Of a stretch of 7,628 nt of DNA, positions 1 to 5,793 are shown piece after piece (within the stretch, counting starts at the first letter, position 1; the number at the start of each line of letters is the position of its first letter). The stretch covers positions 1 through 7,628 of the forward strand of contig DAIDJC010000162.1 in assembly GCA_027451565.1 (NCBI GenBank). The letters run 5' to 3'. A program made the translations under genes and the position numbers. Source of the stretch: Limisphaerales bacterium. GTDB lineage: Bacteria > Verrucomicrobiota > Verrucomicrobiia > Limisphaerales > UBA11358. The notes below the pieces were generated by a model. The model did no database searches. It saw only the letters and a program-made list of their open reading frames with translations, and was not told the origin of the DNA.

Positions 1-903
1 AGTGAATTGAAGCCTTATGTGGATCAAAGTGGATCCATCAACGGCGTCACACATTATGAGGATTGGGATTTGAGTTTTTCCCAGACCTTGAATTCCAGCT
101 CAGACCCGGTGGCCCAAACATCGGCCCAGACCGACCAGCAAGCTTACGCCACCACCCTGAGCGCCGGCTACGCTTTCAATGATCATTGGGAGGGCAGTTT
201 TCAACTGTCCCAGGACATTAATTTAGTTTCCGGTTTTCAAAATTCCTACACCTGGCAGACCACGGATGGTGCCACCTATAATTTCTCCCCCACCCTTAAT
301 GCCGGGTTTAGCGTGGGGGCTGGTTACACCGCCGTGTCCGGAAGCAGTGGCGTGCCGGGCCAGAGTAACCCAGATATTGTGAATGAGCTTTTTCAACTGA
401 CGGGCGGATGGCGGATCACCCCCAAAACCAGCATCCAGGCAAGTGTTGGTTTGAGCGACCAACAATACCTGGCAGCCGGTTACGGGGATTCCCTAAGTCC
501 CATATTTGGATTGACCCTTCAATGGCAGCCGTTTAAGGACACGCAAGTCAGTCTTTCGGCCAATCGCACCACAGGGGCATCCGATTATTATGTGGAGGCC
601 CAATCCATGGATACCACCACGGTGGGCCTGACACTCTCCCAGCAATTGCTGGTCAAATATAATTTGGTTTTGGGAGTGGACTATACGCGCGACGATTACA
701 CCAGCGCAATTTTGTCGCAGAATATATTCCCCGGCAATGTGCGAACGGACAATATGTATTCATTCAATGCCAGTTTTGGGAGGAGTTTTTTCAAGAACGG
801 CTCATGGTCCATCACCTATTCCTATCAAAACATCGTGTCGAGCCTGGCCGGGTTCAGCCAGCATGGGAATCAAATAGGTTTCCAGATTGCCTGGTCCTAT
901 TGA
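1..903 (+). CDS. Outer-membrane beta-barrel protein, C-terminal part (5' end outside window)
   Basis: The reading frame is open from the first base, so the gene starts upstream; 300 residues and the TGA stop at 901-903 are present. A TTG at 7-9 could serve as a start, but nothing marks it as one. The protein is a series of amphipathic strands of alternating hydrophobic and polar residues joined by short turns (FKDTQV, LVKYN, FKNGS) and longer Ser/Gly/Thr/Asn-rich loops, with almost no Cys. It ends IGFQIAWSY, with aromatic or aliphatic residues at every second position and a terminal Tyr. This matches the C-terminal beta-signal recognised by the BAM assembly machinery. I infer an outer-membrane barrel made of at least a dozen strands. 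The specific role (porin-like, polysaccharide-export associated, or other) cannot be told without the missing N-terminus. Confidence is good for the barrel and low for any function. Confidence 0.72.
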   Translation, partial: SELKPYVDQSGSINGVTHYEDWDLSFSQTLNSSSDPVAQTSAQTDQQAYATTLSAGYAFNDHWEGSFQLSQDINLVSGFQNSYTWQTTDGATYNFSPTLNAGFSVGAGYTAVSGSSGVPGQSNPDIVNELFQLTGGWRITPKTSIQASVGLSDQQYLAAGYGDSLSPIFGLTLQWQPFKDTQVSLSANRTTGASDYYVEAQSMDTTTVGLTLSQQLLVKYNLVLGVDYTRDDYTSAILSQNIFPGNVRTDNMYSFNASFGRSFFKNGSWSITYSYQNIVSSLAGFSQHGNQIGFQIAWSY

Positions 904-1128
904 TTTGACTCCGGCAAAAAATTCGTGGACGGATCAGATCCCAGTGCGCATTGCCCCCGGGAGTGGCATGTTGCGTCGAAAGCCGATTGAAAGGCTGTTT
1001 CTTAACCCATTCGTATGGCAATACAGCAGGCGGCAGTGCGGGCAAGTGGCAGACGCCTCGTCCACCTCCCAACCCCGGTAACGTTTAATTTGAGTCAAGT
1101 CGCTGGGTCATTGATGGCAAGTTCATGA
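904..1128. other. Noncoding gap between the barrel gene and the small basic protein gene
   Basis: No reading frame here has a credible start, ribosome-binding site or recognisable product. One imperfect stem-loop is visible at 947-975: CGCA/TGCG outside, TGCC/GGCA inside, with a 9-nt loop. It has no U-tract, so it is at best a weak transcript-end structure for the barrel gene. The right end of the full gap (to 1197) holds the promoter-like site and leader listed separately. Confidence 0.5.
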
Positions 1129-1156
1129 TTGCGAACCCTGAGGGATTCGATAGAAT
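1129..1156 (+). promoter_or_regulatory. Candidate sigma-70-type promoter for the small basic protein gene
   Basis: TTGCGA at 1129-1134 and TAGAAT at 1151-1156 are separated by 16 nt. They match the -35 consensus at 4 of 6 positions and the -10 consensus at 5 of 6. Transcription would begin near 1163, giving a leader of about 35 nt before the ATG at 1198. The site lies at the end of a roughly 300-nt gap, where a promoter is expected. It was found by eye, and the sigma-factor preferences of this organism are unknown. Confidence 0.4.
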
Positions 1157-1179
1157 GCCGGGAACATTTTGTAAAAAAT

Positions 1180-1200
1180 TAGAAACAACATCAATTTATG
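1180..1200 (+). promoter_or_regulatory. A-rich translation leader of the small basic protein gene (shared element, copy 1)
   Basis: There is no Shine-Dalgarno sequence in front of the ATG at 1198. Instead TAGAAACAAC lies at 1180-1189, followed after 4 nt by ATTTATG, whose last three bases are the start codon. The same 10-mer, with a 1-nt gap before ATTTATG, precedes the unrelated gene at 4398. A shared initiation leader is an inference from these two copies. Confidence 0.35.
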
Positions 1201-1353
1201 TCTCAACATCCCAGCCTGCGAGCGGCGTCCACCTTGGGCGGCAAAAGAAACGTATTGAAACGGTTTGAGCGTACCGAACTGCTCAAAAAACGCGGCCAAC
1301 GCAAGGACGGTGACCGCATCACCGGATTGCGGAAAACCAAACCCGAGGCCTAA
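1198..1353 (+). CDS. PVC-superphylum signature small basic protein
   Basis: This frame encodes 51 residues starting MSQHPSLRAAS, then GGKRNVLKRFERTELLKKRG, and ending GLRKTKPEA. The protein is strongly basic (about 15 Lys/Arg against about 6 Asp/Glu) and has no signal peptide or membrane segment. The sequence agrees closely, from memory, with the small basic protein family conserved across Planctomycetes, Verrucomicrobia and Chlamydiae and described as a PVC signature protein. That family is thought to bind nucleic acid and to have a housekeeping role; its exact function is not established. Length is normal for the family. The ATG is fixed by the conserved MSQHPSL start; it has an A-rich leader rather than a Shine-Dalgarno. 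A promoter-like site lies 42 nt upstream of the start codon. The gene sits 75 nt before an rRNA pseudouridine synthase gene, which would suit a ribosome- or RNA-related role but does not prove one. Confidence 0.85.
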   Translation: MSQHPSLRAASTLGGKRNVLKRFERTELLKKRGQRKDGDRITGLRKTKPEA

Positions 1354-1364
1354 ACGGGTTTTCC
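1331..1364 (+). other. Alternative stem-loops overlapping the stop codon of the small basic protein gene
   Basis: GGAAAACC at 1331-1338 can pair with GGTTTTCC at 1357-1364 (8 bp). Alternatively AAACCCG at 1339-1345 can pair with CGGGTTT at 1355-1361 (7 bp, 9-nt loop). The two overlap on the 3' arm and exclude each other. The stop codon (1351-1353) is in the loop of both. No U-tract follows, so this is not a classical intrinsic terminator. Confidence 0.35.
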
Positions 1365-1428
1365 GGGTGGCGGTGGATTTCCTGGCAGGACCATGAGGGT
1401 TTTTCAGGGAGGCCGCAGGCTTGGACAC

Positions 1429-2160
1429 ATGCAAGTTCGATTGCAGAAATTTCTGGCCGATGCCGGTTTGGCGTCCCGTCGCTCCGGGGAGAAGATCATC
1501 CTGGAGGGTCGGGTGACGGTGAATGGCCGCCCGGTTCTGGCGCTGGGATCCAAAGTGGATCCCATGCATGACAAGGTGAGCTTGGATGGCCGGCTGATCA
1601 AAGCCCAAAAGAAGATTTATGTGGCTTTGAACAAACCTGTTAAGTATGTGTGCTCGCATCGGGATGATCTGGGGCGACAATTGATTTATGACTTGTTGCC
1701 AAAAGAATGGCAACGTGTGAGCAGTGTGGGCAGGCTGGATTACAACAGCGAGGGATTGATTTTTCTGACGAATGATGGAGAATTCTCACTGCGCCTGACC
1801 CACCCACGGTATGGGGTTCGGAAGAAGTACCTGGCCACGGTGGAAGGCGAAGTAACGCCTGAGATGCTGCGGCAATTTGTGCGCGGCGTGCATGACCAGG
1901 GCGAAATGCTCCGGGCATTAAGCGCGCGAATCGTGACTGGGGGCCACGCGCGCAGCGTGGTGGAACTGGAGCTTGGCGAGGGAAAAAATCGTGAAGTGCG
2001 GCGCCTTTTTGAATCGCAGAACTTGGTGGTCAAACGGTTGCAAAGGATTCAAATTGGAAAAATCCGGCTCGGGGAATTAAAGCCTGGCAAGTGGCGGATG
2101 TTGACGGCGACGGAAATTAAAACGTTTAAAACGTTGAAAAACTTGGTAACGGACCTATGA
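1429..2160 (+). CDS. rluB: Ribosomal large-subunit pseudouridine synthase, RsuA/RluB family
   Basis: The enzyme isomerises a specific uridine of rRNA to pseudouridine; RluB acts on 23S rRNA. The 243 residues begin with an S4 RNA-binding domain at about 2-60 (RLQKFLADAGLASRR, then EGRVTVNGR). The catalytic domain follows: an LNKP motif near 67-70, the active-site motif GRLDYNSEGL with the expected catalytic Asp at residue 104, LTNDGE at 113-118, and the family motif GKNREVRRLFE at 185-195. No key residue is missing. I place the start at ATG 1429 because family members begin almost directly with the RLQKxLA segment. An in-frame ATG at 1393 adds only 12 unconserved residues. GGGAGG at 1407-1412 lies between the two starts, 16 nt before 1429, which is farther than usual. 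The stop overlaps the next ATG (ATGA), so translation is probably coupled. RluB is preferred over RsuA, RluE and RluF from overall resemblance only. Confidence 0.88.
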   Translation: MQVRLQKFLADAGLASRRSGEKIILEGRVTVNGRPVLALGSKVDPMHDKVSLDGRLIKAQKKIYVALNKPVKYVCSHRDDLGRQLIYDLLPKEWQRVSSVGRLDYNSEGLIFLTNDGEFSLRLTHPRYGVRKKYLATVEGEVTPEMLRQFVRGVHDQGEMLRALSARIVTGGHARSVVELELGEGKNREVRRLFESQNLVVKRLQRIQIGKIRLGELKPGKWRMLTATEIKTFKTLKNLVTDL

Positions 2161-3422
2161 AAATCAAAAAATATCTGGCAGTGAGCATGATGGCGGCCAT
2201 GGGCGCAGTGGCCCAAGGCACAAACCCGATGCCTCCGGGCGGGACCCCTCCTTTGCCGGCTATACCAGCTCCTGCAGCTCCAGCGGCTCCAGCCGCCCCT
2301 GCGGGCGCTCCCGTCATGGAAGCTCCCGTGCCGCCTGCAGCCACCGAAAAGGCCCCGCCCAAAAAGAAAGCCTCAACCAAGCATCACAAAAAGATCATTC
2401 ACAAGACTGCCAAGGTAACGGCCAAGTCCGCCTCGACTGAGAAGGAAACTCCGGCGGAGTCCAATATCAATCTGGTTGCGGGGACGGCAGATGTGGTGGC
2501 GAGTGATTTGAACGTGCGGGGTCAAGCTGGCCTTAAAGGTGAGGTGGTGGCCCATTTGCAAAAAGGGGATACCGTGACGGTTCTGAGCCAGATCAACCTG
2601 TCCAACCACAAAGCTGGGGAACCTTCGCAATGGGCCAAAATTTTGCTTCCCAGTGGGACCAAGGTCTGGGTGCGGTCCTCATTCATCAATTCAAGCGATA
2701 AAACAGTTGAACCCAAAAAACTGAATTTTCGAGCGGCCCCCAGCGAGGATTACAGCGTGTTGGGCGTGTTGGAACACGGCACGGTGGTGAACGTTGTGGA
2801 AACCAAGGGCGAATGGGACAAGATTGATGCGCCGTCCGGGGCCTTTGGTTTCGTGGCCGCCAATTACCTGCGCCAGGACAATACCAATGGGGTGGGAGCA
2901 AACCTCGTACTGGCTGGATCACCTGAAAACGGGATGACCGTTTCTCCCTCTGCTTCGGCATCCACACCTGTCCCGGCTCCAGAGCCAGTGGCGGCTCCCC
3001 CGGCAGGTTTTGCTCCTCCGCCTCCCCAGGAATCTTTAAACCCGTCCCCGGCGATCAGTGGAAATCTGCCGCCATCAAGCCCTCCCGCTGCACCGGAGGT
3101 GGTGCAAACCCAACTTGCGCCGTCTCCGCGGATTGTGACTCACGAAGGGTATGTTCGCGATTCTATCAGCCTGGTGGCGCCCACCTATTTCGAGCTGTAT
3201 GACCCGACATCACAGCGCGCCATAGATTACCTGCATTCCACCACCACGAACCTTGATTTGTCCCGATACGATGGATTTCAAATCATCGTGACGGGCGAGG
3301 AGGGGTTGGATGCGCGGTGGAAGGACACCCCGGTTTTGTCTGTTCAAAAAATCTACGTGGTTTCGACCAACAAGCCGGTTGTGCCCGTGCTCAAGAGCCC
3401 CCGTGCCAGCACAATGCATTGA
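2157..3422 (+). CDS. Exported proline-rich protein with two bacterial SH3 domains
   Basis: The 421-residue product starts with a probable signal peptide: MKIKKY, a hydrophobic stretch to about residue 19, and a likely cut near AVA/Q. Next come a Pro/Ala-rich segment (24-62) and a Lys/His-rich basic segment (65-90). Two SH3b-like domains follow: one at about 112-178, with LNVRGQAG and WVRSSFI, and one at about 186-240, with LNFRAAPSEDYSVLG and GFVAANYL. A second Pro-rich linker covers about 262-322. A compact C-terminal domain (about 325-400) contains YFELYDP, NLDLSRYDG and VTGEEGLDARW. SH3b domains commonly bind cell-wall peptides, so a periplasmic wall- or envelope-associated role is inferred; no enzymatic motif is visible. 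I have the impression that the C-terminal module recurs in verrucomicrobial SH3 proteins but cannot name it. The gene overlaps rluB by 4 nt and folD by 20 nt. No strong Shine-Dalgarno precedes the start, in keeping with translational coupling. Confidence 0.8.
   Translation: MKIKKYLAVSMMAAMGAVAQGTNPMPPGGTPPLPAIPAPAAPAAPAAPAGAPVMEAPVPPAATEKAPPKKKASTKHHKKIIHKTAKVTAKSASTEKETPAESNINLVAGTADVVASDLNVRGQAGLKGEVVAHLQKGDTVTVLSQINLSNHKAGEPSQWAKILLPSGTKVWVRSSFINSSDKTVEPKKLNFRAAPSEDYSVLGVLEHGTVVNVVETKGEWDKIDAPSGAFGFVAANYLRQDNTNGVGANLVLAGSPENGMTVSPSASASTPVPAPEPVAAPPAGFAPPPPQESLNPSPAISGNLPPSSPPAAPEVVQTQLAPSPRIVTHEGYVRDSISLVAPTYFELYDPTSQRAIDYLHSTTTNLDLSRYDGFQIIVTGEEGLDARWKDTPVLSVQKIYVVSTNKPVVPVLKSPRASTMH
2265..2312 (+). 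repeat. Pro/Ala codon repeat inside the SH3b protein gene
   Basis: The codons for residues 37-52 encode tandem Ala-Ala-Pro units built from near-repeats of GCTCCAGC. This gives a flexible low-complexity spacer directly after the signal peptide region. Such tracts often vary in length between strains through replication slippage. Confidence 0.6.
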
Positions 3423-4323
3423 CGGCCGGGCCATTTCCGGTCAAATCATGGCTGAATTATCAGCCCGCGTGGGCGCCTTGGCGCGACGCGGGGTGGTGCC
3501 CGGCCTGGCTTTCATCCGAGTGGGAGAGGATGCCGCCAGCAAGGTTTATGTGGGGCGCAAGGAAAAGGCCTGCGCGGAGCTGGGTTTGAGATCCGAGACC
3601 ACGGTGCTTCCGCAGGACACCACCGAGCCGCAACTGTTGGGAATTCTGGACCGGCTGAATGCCAGGGAGGATATCCACGGCATCCTCGTTCAGGCTCCTT
3701 TGCCCCGGCACATGTCTGAGTCGCGGGTTTACAGCCATGTTCTCCCGAGCAAGGATGTGGATGGATTTCACCCGCAAAATGTGGGCAAATTGATGTTGGG
3801 GGATTCCACTGGTTTTCGCCCCTGCACACCTGCCGGGATCATGGAGTTGCTGGCGCGCACCGGCATCCGGACGGAAGGCGCGGAGGTGGTGGTGCTGGGT
3901 CGCGGGAATATCGTGGGCAAGCCCATGACGGCCATGCTTTGCCAGAAAGGCCGATGGGCCAACGCCACCGTCACCCTGTGTCACTCTGCCACGCGTGAAA
4001 TTGCCGCGCATTGCCGGAGGGCGGATATTTTGGTGGCGGCGATGGGTGTGCCGCTTTTTGTGAAGGCCTCCATGGTCAAGCCCGGGGCTGCGGTTCTGGA
4101 CGTGGGAGTGAACCGGGTGCCGGATCCATCATCTTCCACGGGGACACGATTGGTTGGGGACGTGGATTTTCAAGCCGTGCAGGAAGTGGCTGGTTATTTG
4201 ACGCCCAATCCTGGAGGGGTGGGACCCATGACCATTGCCATGCTTCTGCAAAACACCGTTCAAGCGGCGGAAAAGGCCGCAGAGCGAAAAGCGGCTGTCC
4301 CGGAGACGCCGCTGCCAAGTTGA
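3403..4323 (+). CDS. folD: Bifunctional methylenetetrahydrofolate dehydrogenase / methenyltetrahydrofolate cyclohydrolase
   Basis: FolD interconverts 5,10-methylene-, 5,10-methenyl- and 10-formyl-tetrahydrofolate in the cytosol, supplying one-carbon units for purines and formyl-Met-tRNA. The 306 residues carry the family motifs in order: IDGRAI (6-11); ASKVYVGRKEKA (45-56), with the catalytic-type Tyr49 and Lys53; GILVQAPLP (93-101), where Leu is more usual than Ala98; KDVDGFHPQNVGKL (117-130); PCTPAGIMELL (140-150); the nucleotide-binding GRGNIVGKP (166-174), where Ser is more usual than Gly168; and PNPGGVGPMT (268-277). I chose GTG 3403 as start because it gives MPAQCIDG, the normal distance from the N-terminus to the IDG motif. 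A longer frame from 3310 would only add residues antiparallel to no known FolD domain and read out of frame through the SH3b gene. A weak AAGAG (3393-3397) lies 5 nt upstream. The gene overlaps the SH3b gene by 20 nt and is probably cotranscribed with it. Confidence 0.93.
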   Translation: MPAQCIDGRAISGQIMAELSARVGALARRGVVPGLAFIRVGEDAASKVYVGRKEKACAELGLRSETTVLPQDTTEPQLLGILDRLNAREDIHGILVQAPLPRHMSESRVYSHVLPSKDVDGFHPQNVGKLMLGDSTGFRPCTPAGIMELLARTGIRTEGAEVVVLGRGNIVGKPMTAMLCQKGRWANATVTLCHSATREIAAHCRRADILVAAMGVPLFVKASMVKPGAAVLDVGVNRVPDPSSSTGTRLVGDVDFQAVQEVAGYLTPNPGGVGPMTIAMLLQNTVQAAEKAAERKAAVPETPLPS

Positions 4324-4382
4324 GCGGATTTTCAAAAATGTTTCAAGACATCGGCCTGCAATTTGATTTAATGACTGGAAAA

Positions 4383-4400
4383 TAGAAACAACGATTTATG
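4383..4400 (+). promoter_or_regulatory. A-rich translation leader of the gene at 4398 (shared element, copy 2)
   Basis: TAGAAACAAC at 4383-4392 is followed after 1 nt by ATTTATG, which ends in the start codon. It repeats the leader at 1180-1200. No Shine-Dalgarno is present. The flanking 4324-4397 spacer is AT-rich compared with the surrounding genes and includes a weak -10-like TTTAAT at 4367-4372 without a well-spaced -35. Confidence 0.35.
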
Positions 4401-4817
4401 AACCCGACTCGAATCCTTCCTGATTTGCAATGTTCCCTGGTATGCGAAGAAGTGCGCCAGGAGGCCAACGGCAACCTGTTCCTGATTGGCGTATTGAACT
4501 TTATCCGGGTGCCCCAGCTCCCCGTGATGGTGGGGCGGCTGTTTATTTTAAACCGTTGGACGGCGGGGATAGGCCAGTTTAGCGACAGCGTGAGGCTGAT
4601 CGCCCCTGACCAGACCACGGTATTGAGCCAGACCTCGCTGAAATTTGAGTTGCGGGATCCCTCTCATGCTGCGACGGGTGTCATGTTGTTCACCAATCTA
4701 AAATTTGAGGCGGCCGGGACTTATTATGTGGAGGTGCTGGTGGATGACGTGATGAAGTTACGCTATCCACTGCCCGTGGTTCACACGCCCCCGCCCGCGC
4801 CGCCTGCGGCAGGATGA
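4398..4817 (+). CDS. Conserved small cytosolic protein of unknown function
   Basis: The product has 139 residues. There is no signal peptide or membrane segment. Notable stretches are LPDLQCSLVCEEVRQE near the N-terminus, FLIGVLNFIRVPQLP, LNRWTAGIGQF, and YYVEVLVDDVMKLRYPLPVV before a Pro/Ala-rich tail (TPPPAPPAAG). The alternation of short hydrophobic strands with polar turns suggests an all-beta fold, possibly a sandwich. The sequence looks like a family I associate with Verrucomicrobia (possibly DUF6941), but I cannot confirm that assignment. No catalytic or metal-binding motif is evident. The ATG at 4398 is supported by the shared leader element; a frame extension upstream is not needed. 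It is separated from folD by 74 nt and followed 20 nt after its stop by a strong stem-loop, so it may be a single-gene transcription unit. Confidence 0.8.
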   Translation: MNPTRILPDLQCSLVCEEVRQEANGNLFLIGVLNFIRVPQLPVMVGRLFILNRWTAGIGQFSDSVRLIAPDQTTVLSQTSLKFELRDPSHAATGVMLFTNLKFEAAGTYYVEVLVDDVMKLRYPLPVVHTPPPAPPAAG

Positions 4818-4836
4818 GGTCGCCGTTGAAGACCCG

Positions 4837-4875
4837 GGCGGTAATCCGGCAGGCGCCCGCCGCCAGGATTCCGCC
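4837..4875 (+). terminator. GC-rich stem-loop after the unknown-function gene (terminator-like, no U-tract)
   Basis: GGCGG-T-AATCC (4837-4847) pairs with GGATTCCGCC (4866-4875): 10 bp with one bulged T at 4842. Inside it, GGC (4848-4850) can pair with GCC (4862-4864), leaving an 11-nt loop. It starts 20 nt after the stop at 4817. No run of T follows, so it may end transcription inefficiently, act with Rho, or protect the mRNA 3' end. Confidence 0.4.
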
Positions 4876-4941
4876 AAGCCACACTTCATTCAGCGGCATT
4901 TTAACAGAGTCTGGGATGAAGGGGCCGTCTGGTGAAACCAA

Positions 4942-5757
4942 ATGAGCTTCATGGGCAGGGTGGCTGAAATGCATTGGGCCTGGGAACCGTTCACTCCCCG
5001 TGGGGTTGCGGCATTCGCCCGGTCACGTCTGTCGTTTCTCTTGGCTGTGCAGGCCGTCGTGGCCATGGCCGCAGCCTTTCTGGTGGTCTGGGTTTTGGAC
5101 CATGGATTTGCCCCCACAATCACCCAAGCCATCGAACAGTTACCCGATTCAGGAAGAATTTCAGATGGCAATTTGACACTCACTGATTCCAACCCCCGCA
5201 TGCTTGCCTGGGGAAACTTCCTGGCCATTGACCTGGACCTCCATCATTCAGGCGATATCCGGTCGCCAGCTCAATTCCAATTCGAATTTGGGGGGGATTC
5301 CCTCCTCATGATATCCCTGTTCGGGGAACTGGAACTGGATTATCCGCCCGGCCAGTCCTTTTATTTCAACCGTGTAGATTTGGAGCCGAAATGGGCGGCT
5401 TGGAAGCCGGACCTGCTCGGTATGACAGGGGTGGGTGTGTTTTTGGCATTAATGCTGACTTGGACTCTTTTAGCCACCTTGTACATGTGGCCAGTCTGGT
5501 TGGCTGGTTTTTTTTTAAACCGGGATTTGAGCCTGATACAGAGCTGGAAATTGGCCGGGGCAACCCTCATGCCCGGAGCCATGATCATGGGACTTTCCAT
5601 CTGGTTTTACGGGGAGGGAGTCTTCGATCTGGTTCGCCTGTTTTTCGGGTTTGCCATGCATCTGCTGGTGGGATGGATTTATGTCTTGATAAGCCCGGTT
5701 TTTTTGCCAGGGGCCAAATCTGAAATGGCGGAGAATCCCTTTGCCCGAAAGGGCTGA
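4942..5757 (+). CDS. Multi-pass membrane protein of unknown function
   Basis: The product has 271 residues. One transmembrane helix lies at about 30-52. A soluble region of about 100 residues follows (55-155), rich in predicted beta strands and including QLPDSGRISDGNLTL and a repeated FxFEFG/LELDY pattern. Two to four further hydrophobic segments lie at about 158-192 (long enough for one or two helices), 203-223 and 228-252, before a short charged tail. The layout of helix, extracytoplasmic beta domain and C-terminal helices resembles DUF1189-type membrane proteins, and the phrase around residues 65-80 fits that idea; this is a loose analogy, not an identification. Start choice is open: ATG 4942 has GGTGA 6 nt upstream (4931-4935), while ATG 4969 has AGGG 8 nt upstream (4957-4960) and would drop nine residues. 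A run of nine T at 5508-5516 encodes part of helix two. Confidence 0.78.
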   Translation: MSFMGRVAEMHWAWEPFTPRGVAAFARSRLSFLLAVQAVVAMAAAFLVVWVLDHGFAPTITQAIEQLPDSGRISDGNLTLTDSNPRMLAWGNFLAIDLDLHHSGDIRSPAQFQFEFGGDSLLMISLFGELELDYPPGQSFYFNRVDLEPKWAAWKPDLLGMTGVGVFLALMLTWTLLATLYMWPVWLAGFFLNRDLSLIQSWKLAGATLMPGAMIMGLSIWFYGEGVFDLVRLFFGFAMHLLVGWIYVLISPVFLPGAKSEMAENPFARKG

Positions 5758-5760
5758 GGG
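5737..5760 (+). other. Stem-loop at the stop codon of the membrane protein gene
   Basis: GCCC-GAAA-GGGC (5743-5754) forms a 4-bp stem closed by a GNRA-type tetraloop. CCC (5737-5739) and GGG (5758-5760) can extend it across a small internal loop. An alternative pairs CCCTTT (5737-5742) with AAAGGG (5748-5753). The stop TGA is at 5755-5757. No U-tract follows, so termination is uncertain. Confidence 0.3.
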
Positions 5761-5793
5761 CGGCGTGTCTTTCCTGTGCGCATGAGCGGAAAA

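Noticed and set aside
947..975. Imperfect stem-loop as terminator of the barrel gene
   Set aside because: The two 4-bp stems are separated by asymmetric unpaired bases, and no U-tract follows; too weak to call a terminator.
887..1081. Plus-strand frame of 64 codons starting inside the end of the barrel gene
   Set aside because: There is no Shine-Dalgarno or leader, and the product has mixed composition without family resemblance; it fills a gap by chance.
1393..1428. Upstream ATG as the rluB start
   Set aside because: It adds 12 residues without family conservation. The ATG at 1429 gives the usual N-terminus directly before the S4 domain.
1123..1713. Long minus-strand reading frame (196 codons) across the small basic protein gene and the start of rluB
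   Set aside because: It lies antisense to two well-supported genes, has no ribosome-binding site, and its translation shows no recognisable motif; it is a by-product of codon bias.
3460..4011. Minus-strand frame of 183 codons inside folD
   Set aside because: It is fully antisense to a clear FolD coding region with all motifs intact, and the product looks random and His/Gln-rich.
4690..4974. Minus-strand frame covering the gap 4818-4941, with the coding-like phrase MPLNEVWLGG
   Set aside because: Most of it is antisense to the unknown-function gene and the start of the membrane gene. There is no ribosome-binding site, and the gap is better explained by the hairpin at 4837-4875. A remnant of a lost minus-strand gene cannot be fully excluded.
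5508..5516. Run of nine T in the membrane protein gene as a programmed slippage site
   Set aside because: The normal frame continues to a sensible hydrophobic C-terminus. Alternative frames give no protein-like product, so a functional frameshift is not supported, though the run is prone to sequencing error.
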